Of a stretch of 64,000 nt of DNA, positions 23,385-36,186 are shown piece by piece. A program made the translations under genes and the position numbers. The first letter of the stretch is position 1. Each line of letters opens with the position of its first letter. Location of the stretch: NCBI GenBank assembly GCA_001414485.1, contig LLEY01000133.1:1-64000 (forward strand), given 5' to 3'. The notes under the pieces were generated by a model. That model was not told where the DNA came from. It saw nothing but the letters and a program-made list of their open reading frames with translations, and ran no database searches. Source of the stretch: Calycina herbarum (lineage: Eukaryota; Ascomycota; Leotiomycetes; Helotiales; Pezizellaceae).

Positions 23385-26300
23385 CTAACCACCTTTTCGT
23401 TCAGACTCATTGCTTGGTAACTTCTCTCTTTGAGGTTGTCCATTCAAAGAACTCTTCATGTCTGTGGCATTGCCCTTCTTCTTGCTCTTTGGAATCTTTT
23501 GCCAGGTACCAGATGATCCACCTTCGCTCTTTGATGCTCTTGTGTGCCCATTTGGTTTTTGTAGCGTGGTGGTTTGCTTGGCCTGATGTCCATTGGTAAA
23601 ACCAGGCTTCTGTTCGGTCTTGATCGATTTGTTTTCAAACTTGTCGGGTTTCTGTTCCAGCTTGTCTAATTTCTGCTCAGTTCGGTTGATCTCTTTACTA
23701 TCACCAGTGATTTTCATAGAAACAAAGCTACTCTTTCGGTCCATGCCTGGTTCCAATTTTCGGTTCGTAGTAGGAGAAGGTGTGCGAGTTTCATAAACCG
23801 GAGATAGATGGGGCAGCTCTTCACGCAGACTATCATGGTGACCAGCCCCAATGTCAAGAGGAGACATTCCACCATTTTGTCTTGCTAACCGATTTCGGGA
23901 ATTTGGTGACAAGCGTGGGGGGATTTCGGCAACAATTCGACCATTGGTTTGTTTAACTGGGGTTTCAGGTGATTTGGGAATGCTTACACCCTGTGAGTTA
24001 GATCCATTGACTACCAAAGGCTCAGATAGAACCTCAGATCGGGGATCTCTGGGTGTTACTTGTCCAGACAAATCTTCATCATTTTCAGGTGTCTCACTCG
24101 TCATTCCAGATGTTTGCGAAGCTGAATCCAATGAACCTACTGCAATATCGCTCCCTTGATCATCAATCATAATTGCTCCATTAACCGAAGCCTGCCAATT
24201 GGGGATCGAAACAGGAGCAGGTACGTTGGAACCATTAACAACAATAGGAGCCTGGGTATTCAAGGCTCGCAAATTCGAACTCGAAACCCCATGTTGAGGC
24301 TGAATCGAATTCATCGGTATTGAATGTGGACCACCAGTGGAATATGAACGGTCATGTCCAAGTGGAGAGGGAGAACGGGATGGTCGCTTGAGTCGATCAA
24401 GTATTGATTGCGGGAGTTGATCCGTGGAAAGGCGCCGACGGCCACCATGCGCAAGGTCACCAAAAGCTGGTATAGCCAACGCAGATTCTCTTCGCATAGG
24501 ATTCGGCCGAGTTTGATTAACGTAGTAGCCGACATATTCTTTGGGAGTATCTTCCGCTGGAGATGTGGTGGCTGTAACAGGAACAGCTGGCTCGGAGTTT
24601 TCATCAGCGATGAAATTTGGTATTGGAACACCATTTGGCTGCCTTGCGGTCTGATAAACACCAAGCCCAGGATTTGGAAAGCCAGTGCCCAGGACTGACA
24701 TATGCCCAGTAGAAGACCGCACAGCAGGTTGCGAGTGCGATCGAAGTGAACTACTCGATTGACCATTTAGGCCAACACCGTTGGCGGCATTTGATCTATG
24801 CATACTCCTCCTCAACTCACCAGCAGGGACTGCTGCGCTGAGAGACGGCGACGAAGGGTTGGTACTCGGAGTCTGATACCCATAGCCTGGATAGCCAATT
24901 GGATAAAAGTACATGTCCGGTCGAAGAGGAGCTGTGAGCGGTGGTTGGTCAAATGAACTCGTTCGATTTCGATCGGAGCGACTATCTGTTCTTGACCCAG
25001 ATGTACTTTGAGCCTGTTGTGACTGTGCGTAGGCCTGATTCTGCTGAGCTTGCAAATAACCCTGGGATTGGCTATATAACTGAAGGCGTAGACTGTTCTC
25101 CTGCGCTTGTAGCACTGAGTACGTCGTATATAAATCGTTATGCAACTGAGCTTGCGCCTGGCGTTGGAGCCATATATCCTGAGCTGTCATGTTCGGGGGA
25201 AGTGCCCCGGGATTGTAGGGTGCATTGCTGTCGTACCCTGCGCTTGAGGCTCTTCGATTACTGTTGTTACTGTTGCGATTGTTTTGGTTGTTATGCCGTC
25301 CACCGCCGCCTCGATTACCACCTCTCCCTCGAGTTGATTGCGAAGTACTACGCAGCACAGGCCTGGGTTTAGGAGGTGGCCTCTCCCAGACTCTCTCCTC
25401 CTCTTTGGGATATTGAAACTGCTCACAACACTCTTCTAGTTTCCCCTGGGAGACAAGGTCAAAGGCGCGCCTAATCTCCAGGTGTAATCCTCGGAACGAC
25501 GTATCATCCGCTGTGTTGCCGAGGTTCCGTCCGACATTGAAAGGTTCCTCAACACAGAGTGCGTTATTATTCGCCTGATGCCACTTCTTTTCGATTTTCG
25601 TTATCGACTTCCCATTCCTGACGGAAACCACCTGCTTTTCGTAATCGAATTCGTAACCATAAAATCGAAAAAATGAGAACAAGAGCTCTCCCAGTGTTTC
25701 CTTATTTTTCGTCCCATGCCCCCTTAACGCGTCTAAATCATCTGCGAATGCACTTTCGTGGCCGTCTTTGGAAGGAAGCTTCATGTGAGGTCGTTGATGG
25801 AGAGCTGGTAATATGGAGGGATTTCGAGTTTGAAGGAAGTAAATAATCATGCATATCCAAGTGTACGAACTAAGCGTGCCACCAAAAGCTGTTTTTAGGT
25901 TAAAACCATTGCTACTTTCCAAACTTCTGGGACGGGTTATGCATACCAGCATCATTCACTATCCTTCTCTTTGTCCAATGTTTGATTATCATAGCGAGAG
26001 GCCGTACTCGGTCATCAATCAGAACGTAGGTTTTGATCATTCGAGTATTTTCGAGAGCAAGGGGATTATTGACATTCATATCGCATGCCAAGCGCAGTTC
26101 GGGATCCCAGATCTTGACAATGGGGACCTTGGCGGTAGAGACACAAATAACCCTTTCCATCCCATCTAAGGTAAAATGTCAGTGGGAGTGATCTGAATAG
26201 CTGTTGAATAGCCGGTTTGCGCTTACTCTTTGCGAGAAGATCTGCGATCAGGCAGACACCCTCCATCTCTTTCGCATCCGTTGTTATACATATATCAACT

Positions 26301-27346
26301 ACCGTCCAATTAGCACATCAACCAAAAGACTCGAAAAATAAACACTGACCATCCGATTCATCTGTGCAAAGCAAATTGCCCGATGATCCAAATACGTGCA
26401 CCTTGATGTCATGCCCTGGCCATTCCTCATTGAACAGTTTCTCCAATTTCTCAATCAACTTTTTCCTTCGCTCCTCACTAGCGGGGGTGGGTAATAATCG
26501 ATCGTATAATTCTCGCATATCTGTAGACACACTTCGCTCCTCGTCTTCCGATAGTTTGCTCTTGACACTTGCCGCATTCTGTTTTTCCAATCTCTCGCTC
26601 CCAATGCTGTATGGCATTCTTCGCTTCGTGTGAGCCATGGCGGTTTCGTAACGACATCCTCCTCGGGGCGGTGGCACTCTTGCGGATGGAAGTATGATGT
26701 TGGATTCCGAATACGCTGACCGTGGGGAATGATTGTTTGTGGCATTGGGAGAGGGTTCTCTCGACTCAAAGGAAAACTTCCGTGCATGTTGATGGGGTGT
26801 AGACGGAACAGAGCTTGATTGATGGGAAAGGCTCGTGTTCTGATGGTGTATGTGTGGTCTAGGGGGTAACTGGTTGGTCATGTCCAACTTCTTCCCCGGC
26901 ATGGTAGCGGGATTTTCCTGCTCTGTTATGAGCGCGCGCTCGCCTTTACTGGGTTTGCGAGGTTCCTTATTCCCATGACCACCCCGAGAACCAGGCTTCG
27001 TAGTTCTTGCCGTATTGCCGCCACTTAAGCCGGATCGTAGACCAGGCACAGCCTGAATATGTTGAGCGGAAAGTAGAGGTGGGAGAGGCGAAGATTGTAG
27101 ACGTGTCGCTCTCGCTGAGGAAATGAGGCGGTTGTACTGTGCGAGCTGTGCTTGGTGGAATGAGGAATGCTGCGGGAGGAGAATCGGAAGGAGATCGATT
27201 TGTGGGGTAGGGAGTTGGGGAGAAGAAGCAATACTCGGTGATGGAGAGGGGACCGAGTCTGCGAGTGTGTTTCGCCGCACCAGTCGCGACCACTGTGCCG
27301 ACTGATATTGATATTGGGAATTAGCAGAGGAAGGCTGGCCCTCCAT
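23385..27346 (-). CDS. Cid1-type terminal nucleotidyltransferase (non-canonical poly(A)/poly(U) polymerase)
   Basis: Four exons, 27346-26350, 26298-26227, 26165-25947 and 25888-23385, give 1263 residues. Residues 1-270 are low complexity. The polymerase-beta-type catalytic core starts near 300: FGSSGNLLCTDESDVDIC with the GS motif and catalytic pair D332/D334, and the third acidic residue D385 in LRLACDMN. The central domain follows (PLAMIIKHWTKRR, FGGTLSSYTWICMIIYFLQ), then the PAP-associated segment with LGELLFSFFRFYGYEFDYE and the nucleotide-recognition part. The last 650 residues are disordered, with RGRGGNRGGGG (RGG-type RNA binding), a Gln-rich stretch and Ser/Pro-rich tails. The enzyme should add A or U to RNA 3' ends. 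The long tail is typical of filamentous ascomycete members rather than the compact yeast Cid1. I start at ATG 27346; an in-frame GTG nine bases upstream is not used. Confidence 0.88.
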
Positions 27347-30300
27347 AAACTCCACGACTGGCCGCTTTCGTGGTCGTCAGGGAAGAAAATCGAGGTTGGG
27401 CGAAGCAAAAGCCACAGCCAACGCGGTGTTCGTGGACAAGACGCGAAGGCAAGTACCAGCGCTGCTTGGTTTTGGAATTGAGACCGGGTTCTGGATTGAT
27501 GGGCGACGGCGAATCGAGAGGCAGGGCCGGACGGTCAATGGAAATGAGATTCTGACGGGAATTCCCAAATGGTTTCCTCCTTGGTGAATGTTGGGCAAGC
27601 GGTGCAGTGGTGCGGTGGGATTGCGGGTGATGGACAAGAGGGCCGCTGTGTGCGCGAGGGGTGCGGATGCTTGGTGGTGCTGTAGAGGAGGAGCTGGTGC
27701 AAAGAAACAGCGAGCAGCAGAGGGACCACTGGCTATCAGACGGAATTGGGGGATATACACCGTTGGGGCCACAGCAGTATAATGAGACTAGACACCACGC
27801 TTCGAGGCTGGCGGGTTGAGCGAGAGTGCAGTGCGTGGGATTTTTGCTTTGTCTGGAGGAAGGGATGAAGTACCACGCTGGGAGTCGTGAATACGGAAAC
27901 CAGTGCCAGGCTTGGGCTAAGAGAGTGAGAGGAGAGGGTCCAGGTTGAAGAATGGCCTAATGAGGCAACGCTAGCAAGGGGGAACCACTAAGACCACCAC
28001 TGACCTCCTTCACCGAGGACCGACCGACCTGAGCTGCAGCAACACCGCACGGCAGCAAAAACGACAGCGACTCAGCGAGGCGTGTTGGTACTTATTTGCT
28101 ATCACATTTCTGGGTAATTGTATGCTACGTGCGAATTACAATGGCAAGCAATTGAATTGAATTGTGTTCTATTGCAGTGTCTCTTGAATTGCTGGCTCTT
28201 CCCTTACTATTTCTCGCCTCCTTAAAGTAGCATCTCCCCTCCGAGGCTCTTTCCTAATTGCTCTGGCCTTTGCAGCAAATATCAGGTACGAAGGTACTAC
28301 AGTGCCTCTAGCATACTCGTACACGTTCTGTTGCACCGGCAATCAAACCGCGATCCTTCACCACGAAACTTCCACACCTCCTCTTAGCCAGGCCTTCAAT
28401 CTCAACATCAATGACCAGCACAAAGACTATGAATTACTTCTACAACTAAGCCTCAAGACACACAACGGAGAAAGCCCTTCTCCCAACTCTTTGCCCCATG
28501 CTCTCGCCACCAAAAAGAGGCATCCTTCTAGAAGCCTTGTGGTACGATAACCCCTTTGTGAGGCCAAGCGGCCAATACGACCACTTCGCAACAAAGTTTC
28601 TCCACCTTCCCAGCTGGAACTGGTTCTTTGTGATGGATATATCCGTCAGTCCAGTCAACCTCATCCCTTTACACCAGGTGATGGAGTGCCTCGCCTTACC
28701 CTGAGGCGACGGGGATCTCTGCCTTCGTTCTCTCGGAATCCTCCTCCATTTCCAAGCCGATTCAAGCCTCAGCCATCGGCTTTAAATATTCGTTCTGGCA
28801 AACAGCTGCTGAGCATCGGGTTGACCCCTCTTCTAATCTTCTCAGCTTGCTGATACCTATTAGCTGTACGATACGCTTATACAGTACATGTCAGCCTACC
28901 CCCAATGCTGACGGCAGAAACAGCTTCTTTCGACAAGCCGAGATGGCGCAGAGAGATGAGTTCTGAGGAGATGCCATGAGGTAATTCCGAGTACTGTGCC
29001 CTGCTACAAACGAATAAGACTGCCCTGGGCCAAAATGTCAACTTGAGACGAAACTGTTTCGAAATAAATAGCCAATTAACAACTACCGAGAATTTATTAC
29101 AAAGACGGTGAATTTCCCATGGATGGATATTTTATTCATACAATACCGAACACAATTATGTCACCGATCATGTCACTCTCACGGTGAAGATGATTTTACA
29201 TACAAGGCTGAGCTAGGTATGCTGACCTCGAACCAATCGTTTTCTGAGGTTTCCTTTCCCTTTGTCTAGAATCCGGGGAAAATAATGCCAGGGAGGTTGG
29301 AGTGTTCGTATTCCGCCAAATTTATGTCTGCTTACCGGCGTATTTTACTATTATCCATGGTCGTGATTATTCTTGCCAGTCCGTGTTCAAAACTCTTCTC
29401 GAAACACCGTTGACGGCCACATCCGCTCCCGTTCAACTAATTTGGTGTAGAGAATTGAGTTGCAACCGGCCAACCTTATCATATACTTCCCGCTTTATCT
29501 ACTTATTCCCAAACAAACGGTTTTGGCACGGCTGCTTACTCAAGTGCAGCGCGTGTTGTTGGCCGGTCTGGACTGGATATCGTTGTTGTACTTAAGCATC
29601 CCGAATTCTTGGTTCCTCTAGTCACCTCTCCGCATCATCAATTCGCCTACAAGTCAGACAACCTCACTCGAGTCTCACTTGATACAGTAGCAGTGGTACG
29701 AATACGACAAATGGGGTTACTTCAATTGGAAATTTTCCATCTCCCGAGGATATGAGCTTTGTACCTCTGTACAGAAATTCGAACCTCGGGCAGCTTTCAC
29801 GGCGTGACTCTTGCGGCGTACTTGAAGCTTGCAATGCTGTACCCAACCACATCAACACATCTTTGTGCTTACTTCAAACGCACAACAGAGAAAATTTAAT
29901 TCTGAAGTCGGAATTCAAATTCCGGATGCCCATCAACCGCCTTGTTCTCTCTGTCGTCCTACTGACTTCGCTTTCTCTGTCCTTTTCAGCTGAACACAAA
30001 GCCGCCTCGCCAATTCAACTGGCCAGTGAGGATTAAGTCTCAACTTCTACAATTTGGACTTCAACAATCGTCGCTAGGCCTTTGAAAACAACTCGTTTTT
30101 CGAAGGCATCTCCGTCATCGGTACTCACGACGTGAGTGGGACAGTCCACATGGCGCCACGGGCAGTTCCAGATCTCGGAACTCATTTCTTTTTAGCCTCA
30201 TCCCGATTTACTACACGCGTCTTCATGTCCCCTTTTCCTCACCAAGATTGAACGCGCTCTTTAGGGCAGTTCCTCTTAAGTTTCGTCGCCACATTCAGTG

Positions 30301-30579
30301 TTTGCATGATGGAAAGGCTTTGTTTCTCCGTTCACAACTTCCCTTTGATTCGTTACTTTTTCTGAACGTGCTCGATGAGGTCTTTGATCCTTATCAATTA
30401 TGCGGGCAATGGCCAGTGCGTAGGGATGAGCATTCGCATTGGGAATCGATGTTGATGGCCAAGATGAGTGTTCTTGTATAAGTATACAATGACTTCTTCT
30501 ATCTTTTTGAAGGGGTAACGTCTTTTTGAGACCTGACTCTCATTTTTCGGACCTAGTTCCGACCACGTTCTTTTTAATT
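27347..30579. other. 3.2 kb gene-poor stretch
   Basis: Contains the promoter and leader of the Cid1-type gene (to about 28100). From there to the broken laccase I recognise no gene. A 36-codon frame at 29926-30036 begins with a signal-peptide-like MPINRLVLSVVLLTSLSLSF; it may be the start of a decayed secreted-protein gene, but what follows is unreadable. Confidence 0.45.
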
Positions 30580-32402
30580 ATGAAGTGTTTAATTGTCACT
30601 TGCGGTCTTTTTGCATTTTCATCTGCGCTTGGGATTCCAAAGGAAAATAGTATGTTGCCTCGCGCGTGTTGTGAACATACAGCAACCTCGAGAAGTTGTT
30701 GGGGAGATTACGGTATTAATACTGATTATAGTAAGGTCATTCGACACTGGAGTGACCAGAGAAGTACATTGAACCTTGAAGATCCACTTCTGTTGGCTCA
30801 CTCTTATTTGTAGTACTGGCTTGCAGTTCAAAGTGTCACACTTGCGCCAGATGGATATTCTCGCGCGGTATTGGTTTTCAATGGAAGTTATCCCGGTCCA
30901 ACCATTACGGCGGATTGGGGTGACAATCTCGTTATCCATGTGACCAATAAGTTTCTATATAATGGGTAAGGGAAATGACCAGAATATGACGTTCTTATTA
31001 ATGTACATCTTTTTTAGAACAGCAATTCATTGGCAAGGAATTAGACAACTTAATTCAAATTAATACAACGGTACTTCCCCCCCCCCTCCTCCCCCCTTCA
31101 CATCTAACAAAAAAACAGAAGTTCCAGGAGTAACTCAATGTCCAATCGCCCCGGGAAAATCAATGACCTGCAAGTTCCGCGCGGAACAATATGGAACAGT
31201 AAATCTACCCATTATAATCCACCAATCGACCCCAATACTGACATTATCCAGACCTGGTACCACTCACACCTTTGCCTTCAAGCAGCCGAGGTACTGACGG
31301 GAGGAATCATCATCAACGGCCCGTCAACCGCGAACTACGATGAAGATCTCGGAACTATGCTCCTCATGGACTGGTCTCACACCTCGGCCTTTAATGCGTG
31401 GAAATCCTCTAGGATTTACGGGCTTGAAATTGCGACGCAGAATGGTCTTATTAATGGGAGTAATACTTTTAATTGTGACGAGACGACTGATGCTGCTTGT
31501 ATCAGAGGTGGGAAAAGGTGTGAAACTAGTTTTGTGGGTGGAAAAAAATATAGGATAAGACTTGTTGGCAGTCAGGCGGATGGATATATCAAGTTTACCA
31601 TTGATCAGAGGGAGTTGGCGCTGGGGTTTACGTATGAGGTTTTGAACGGGTTTAAACTTCATTGGACTGTTAATACGAAAAACCTGGAAATCGATTGGGC
31701 ACAGCCGACGCTTCAGATTATTGACGATGGAGGGAGTGTGTTTCCTACTGATTCAAATATTGTTGATGTTGCTGTTCAGAACCAAGTACGTCCAGCCTTC
31801 ACTCCTTCCATTCCCTCATTTGTATTTCACTAACCAGGAATCAGTGGGTATACTTCGTCATCCAAGACTTGGTAAACTGTGGTGCCTACCATCCCATCCA
31901 TTTGCACGGCCATGATTTCTATGTTCTTGCTCAAGGATACGTGGTTTTCGTTCCGTATCTTACGCCGTTAAATTTAGAGAATCCGCCGAGGAGGGATACG
32001 GCTACGTTGAATGGGTATGGGTATTTGGTTATTGCTTTTTATACTGATAATCCTGGGTATGTTTTTCCCTTTTCCCTTTTCCTCTTCGTTTTCTCCTCCA
32101 CTTCCTTTCCAAGGCATGAATAATGGTGTTGTTGAGACTGGCTCCCAAACGAAAAGCGGATTTAATTCGGAGATCTGAAATTTGGGCCTAGATGAGATCG
32201 GATGCTAATGAGATATAGGACTTGGTTGATGCATTGCCATATCGCGTGGCATGCCTCTCAAGGCTGCGCGCTCCAGTTCGTGGAGAGAGAGATTGATATC
32301 GCTGCTACGATTAGTGAACCGGCTTTGTTGAATGAGACTTGTACTGCTTGGGAGGAGTATGTGCCTAAGCAGAGGTTTGAGCAGGATGATTCTGAGATTT
32401 GA
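30580..32402 (+). pseudogene. Laccase-type multicopper oxidase, multiply broken
   Basis: Starts with a good signal peptide (MKCLIVTCGLFAFSSALG). Introns are still visible, for example the one ending before ACC TGG TAC near 31255 and the one at about 31783-31852. Four defects: the conserved DTGVTRE segment near 30742-30760 is out of frame by what looks like a 2-bp loss; the first copper site HWHG reads HWQG; TAA at 31061-31063 interrupts NSN-YN; and after FTIDQREL (about 31615) the sequence jumps to the pre-third-domain part (DWAQPTLQII), so most of cupredoxin domain 2 is gone. TWYHSHL, HPIHLHGHDF and HCHIAWHASQG, which bind the trinuclear and type 1 coppers, survive. Functional relatives are about 550-600 residues and oxidise phenols outside the cell. 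This copy cannot work. Confidence 0.85.
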
Positions 32403-33226
32403 AGATAGAGAGGGGTGGGAGCGATGTTGATAGAGAAATTTATATACTAATTTATTCAAAATTAGTTCTCGCTCGGAACCACTATATATGAATGCGATGA
32501 TTTGATGTTTGAGGTGGAAGGGGTCGTTCTCAAGAGAAAGAGAAAATACTGTCAATCGGGCCAAAGAAGCGATCAGCGTAAGAACGCTTATCAGATGCGG
32601 CGACATAAATATGATTATAATGTCTCTCTTGCTGATATATTCTCCTCCCATCAAATTTCAATTTAAAGACATAAACCTTCTTAGGATTGTTCAGGTTTTT
32701 GGGCTCCTATTTAATTACAACAGTGCATCTTCTCATAACCCCGTCATCGCGCTCGGCATCAAAAAGTTCCCAGGGCCGAAGAATGCCAAGAAACCCTTCC
32801 GGAATATCCGCAACGCAAAGCATCTCGATCTCGATCAATAAACAAATCATTTCTCCTTCAAAACCTCCAGACCCCCTCCTCTCTCTTTTTCAAAACTGCG
32901 GTATTGATTCCCAAACATTTCGACAACATAAAAGATTCTTTTTGGAGAGTTTCATTCGTGTGGCGTGTAAACATCGAGTCTCCGGAACGTTCGGCGATAA
33001 ACAAACCAGGATTTTCTCTCACGCACCACTGACAGTAACCTCGTCACCAGGCAAGGTTGCAGGGAGATTTATCATCAAAAGACATCGGGTTTCTTATGCG
33101 GTGAAGCTTTCTCACTTCTCATCTAAAAGAAATCTTTTTCACGTCAAAATCTGTGTTGGGCATCTACAAAACCAACTCTGAAGAGTCCTCCCTTGCTTAC
33201 AGCTTCGACGTTGGGACCTACATAAA
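32403..33226. other. Intergenic
   Basis: Nothing recognised between the broken laccase and the four-TM gene. Two overlapping frames of about 110 and 164 codons (32509-33181) show no domain. Confidence 0.5.
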
Positions 33227-33963
33227 ATGGCGCGATCCTCTAAATCCCAGTGAGTAATCGTACCACACCAACCGAATTCTTGCTTACTCTCGAAAATAGG
33301 AAAGTTACTTTGGCACTTGCGCTCACGACATTTGCTACGAATACTGTTTCTCTAATACTTCTTTCCCAATCTTATGATGAACTGAAAGATCCTTTCGGTC
33401 TCACACAGACTTTTGGGTGGTATCTACATGTCTCGAGTATCTTCTCACTCTTCGGATTTATCGGTGCAATAAGAGTAAGTCTCACCCGGAACTCAGTTTT
33501 CCCTCGACACTTCTTTTTTCCATTTCACACCCCTCCTCACTCATTCCCGGATTTCATACTAATAACCAAACAGCAAGACGCACTAACCCTCCAAATATTC
33601 TCCAACTTCCTCCTAGGAGACAGCATTCTCAGCAACCTAATAAGAATCCTCCTCCTCAACGGAGTACCGGACTTCAGAATCTCAGACACCATATGTCTGA
33701 AATCAGAAGAAACGCCTTTAAATTCCCGCTCTGAAGATGGATGTACGAAGATTGTTACTTCGAGTCAGGTGTTACTTACGGTCGCTTGTGTGATTGTTAC
33801 TGTGGTGCAGTTTTTTGGCGCTTTGGCTTGTAAGAGGTATGCGTCGGAATTGAGGGAGAGGGAAGAGGAAGAGAGGAGAGTGCTGGTTGTGGAAGAAGGA
33901 TTGGAGGAGGGTGTTTTGATTGATTTTGAGGAGGTTGAGGAAGTTGGTGGGGTGAAGGATTGA
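33227..33963 (+). CDS. Four-transmembrane protein, function unknown
   Basis: Three exons, 33227-33249, 33300-33474 and 33574-33963, give 195 residues. The first exon codes only for MARSSKSQ and is joined through a 50-bp intron (GTGAGT donor, AATAG acceptor). Four hydrophobic segments follow: about 10-31 (LALALTTFATNTVSLILL), 47-66 (WYLHVSSIFSLFGFIGAI), 68-92 (LQIFSNFLLGDSILSNLIRIL) and 128-155 (VLLTVACVIVTVVQFFGAL). The loop between TM3 and TM4 has two Cys and is probably on the outer side. The C-terminal tail is highly charged, first basic then very acidic (ELREREEEERR, then Glu/Val-rich). The layout recalls the tetraspan proteins common in fungal genomes, but I do not recognise a family and give no function. 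Splice sites support a real gene. Confidence 0.65.
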
Positions 33964-35047
33964 AGTGCTGTGAGGATTGGAATTTAACTCAGTATATCTA
34001 CATTGAGGTGTAGTGAACACCTGTCGCCGTTGTTGGAAACCACCTTATGCTTGGGAGGAAGCCAAAAGGTATTTGGTGGAAATACGAGGGGAGGGGATGT
34101 GGAGATCGCGGGTAGAAGTGGTCTCAATAAAAACGGAAGTGGGTTTATTGAAGGAAAAGATGAGGAGGCGGGGTCATTAAACGCCGTACCCTGGGGTCAC
34201 GAAGGATATGAATGATGAGGGGAATGTAATATAAAGGGACCTGTAGTTGTTGCTTAATTATATATAGAAGAATGGACTTCAGGAAATGGAATACTTCACT
34301 CACTTTCTTTGAGAATTAATTAGACTTAGCCGTTGCTTTTGGTAAGAGCGACAGTCAATGTCCTTTGTAAACTCGTAAAATTAATCAAACTATTCAAAAA
34401 GGGTAAAGTAATTAAGTTAAAATATGATACTTACAAGAAGAGTTAGGATAAGTAAATCCTATTCTTCCTTACTACCCAGGTTATGATATTTACACAATTT
34501 GATTGTTTTAGCGGTCTAGAACTTATTATTCAAATAAAGGATACTCAGGTGTACAATGAATGATAACCAAGTTTTATAATCCGAACAGTGAGCTATCCCC
34601 CTCCCCACCCCTTTCTTTTTTGTTTTCAGTGGAATATTGAACTTTGGACAATAAATGAACCATCTTAAGCCGGTAAATTTTAAGATCCAATGCCATAGTG
34701 CGATCGCTGTGCCCTTTTACGAAATGCAATCACAAATTGGTGGTTTAGTTCAGACTGCCATGTATGACTTCACTATAAAGTCGACGTTTGACAAACGACC
34801 ATTCACCAACGTTATGTTTCAGCCAAGCCTTGGTGGAATAGCGTGACCAAATTACAAGGATCCTGCATAAGAGAAGCCGCTTTATACCCTTTTCGTACGT
34901 TTATACTTCTACAACACACATGTCTTACAACCATACTATCAGCCTTCCTCGTACCAAGCCCACAAGACACCTCCTGCAAAACGGTTTTATCGGCCGATCG
35001 ACACCTCCATAGCCATATCATCAGCCTCAAGCGGAAGCACCAGCCTG
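33964..35047. other. Intergenic, AT-rich
   Basis: About 1.1 kb. AT-rich between 34240 and 34560. No gene or repeat recognised. Confidence 0.5.
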
Positions 35048-36186
35048 ATGACCAACATCTCATCAAACCCTGCTACAACAAAGGGGTCATCTTCGGGCAT
35101 AGAATTACAAGTCAGCGCTAGCAAGCAAACCTTGACCTTTGGCGATCTCCCAGCAGAAATTCGCATCTACATTTTCCAGTTACTATTTCCACCACCAAGA
35201 ATTCATAAACTTGGAAGTACTACTCGCCTCACGCGCGATAACCCATCAACTATCAAGCAAGTCTACGAAAAATACTATCCTATAACGCTACACATCAACC
35301 GGGAGAGTCGATATGAAACACTGAGTGCTTATAATTTATCCATTCGGGAGGTTGTTACCCAGCTTCAACTAAACCGCACCTGCAAAACCTTCAAGAACGG
35401 AGAAGTAAAATTACTACTTGGTGGTGTTTCGATCCTGGTAAAGACATTTTTCATATCCAAGATAAGCGTGGTCAGCGCGCTTGCTTTGAACTGCCGAGGA
35501 ATCCATCACGCGACCCAGGACTCGTGGACACAATAAAGCATCTCCGGTGGTGGGAACTCAACAGTCGTCTTAGAAAGAAGGTATGGGATTCTAGACCTCC
35601 GCGGGTGGGCACTTCGATGTTTATGTATTTTTATCCCTGGAGCAGCGAGCACTCGCACGTAGGTCTCCAGACTCTTGTACACCTTCGGAGTCTTGAGTCG
35701 TTCACAATTTATGCTAGCACCTTGCATGGCAGTCAGCCCTTGCTTCTCTCTAAAGATACCGACGATTTATACGAAGACCCGCTCTGGTTCACTGGAGCCA
35801 GTTTTTATGTTTTCTTCACGGAACTGGCAAGAAAAGATACGCTACGAACGGTTCCTAAAATCTTTCTCGAGTCAAACAACACTACTATCCCGTTCATCAA
35901 CGACCCGAACCCCGAATCTCTCAAAAACTTGCCTCGTAATGCATACAGCAGATCCGATCTTAGCAGAGTGGGAATTATACAGGCCGTCATTGCAATACTT
36001 CTGAGAACGAGGAAGAGCCAGTCTCCTGTATGGACAGGAATGAAATGGAAAGATGCAAAAATGGGTGTAGCTGCTCGCCTTGAATGGGATTCTTCATTTG
36101 TACGAACTGGAGCGAGCAATGGAAAAGAAACCAAACGACCAATTGGAGGAGAACGACAAATGATCTCGGAATGGGAATTGGTCTAG
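35048..36186 (+). pseudogene. 2EXR-type domain protein with one-base frameshift
   Basis: The first frame (35048-) reads TLTFGDLPAEIRIYIFQLLF and YYPITLHINRESRYETLSAY. This is the F-box-like 2EXR pattern of fungal proteins: a short LP.EIR..I. segment, then Pro, then CRESR..al...Y. At 35407-35410, in a run of four A, the reading has to move by one base. The continuation in the other frame gives WWCFDPGKDIFHI, a typical second block, and then runs to the stop at 36186. A single lost A explains everything. Without the shift the first frame ends at 35536. Total length after allowing for the shift would be about 379 residues. Role of the family is unknown; large, fast-evolving family in Leotiomycetes. 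Either a young pseudogene or a sequencing error in a homopolymer; I cannot tell which. Confidence 0.65.

Noticed and set aside
27347..27355. Start of the Cid1-type protein at 27355
   Set aside because: The codon there is GTG; the first in-frame ATG is at 27346.
33250..33963. Four-TM protein starting within 33250-33300
   Set aside because: That start is a GTG inside what is clearly an intron (GTGAGT ... AATAG); ATG 33227 with splicing is better.
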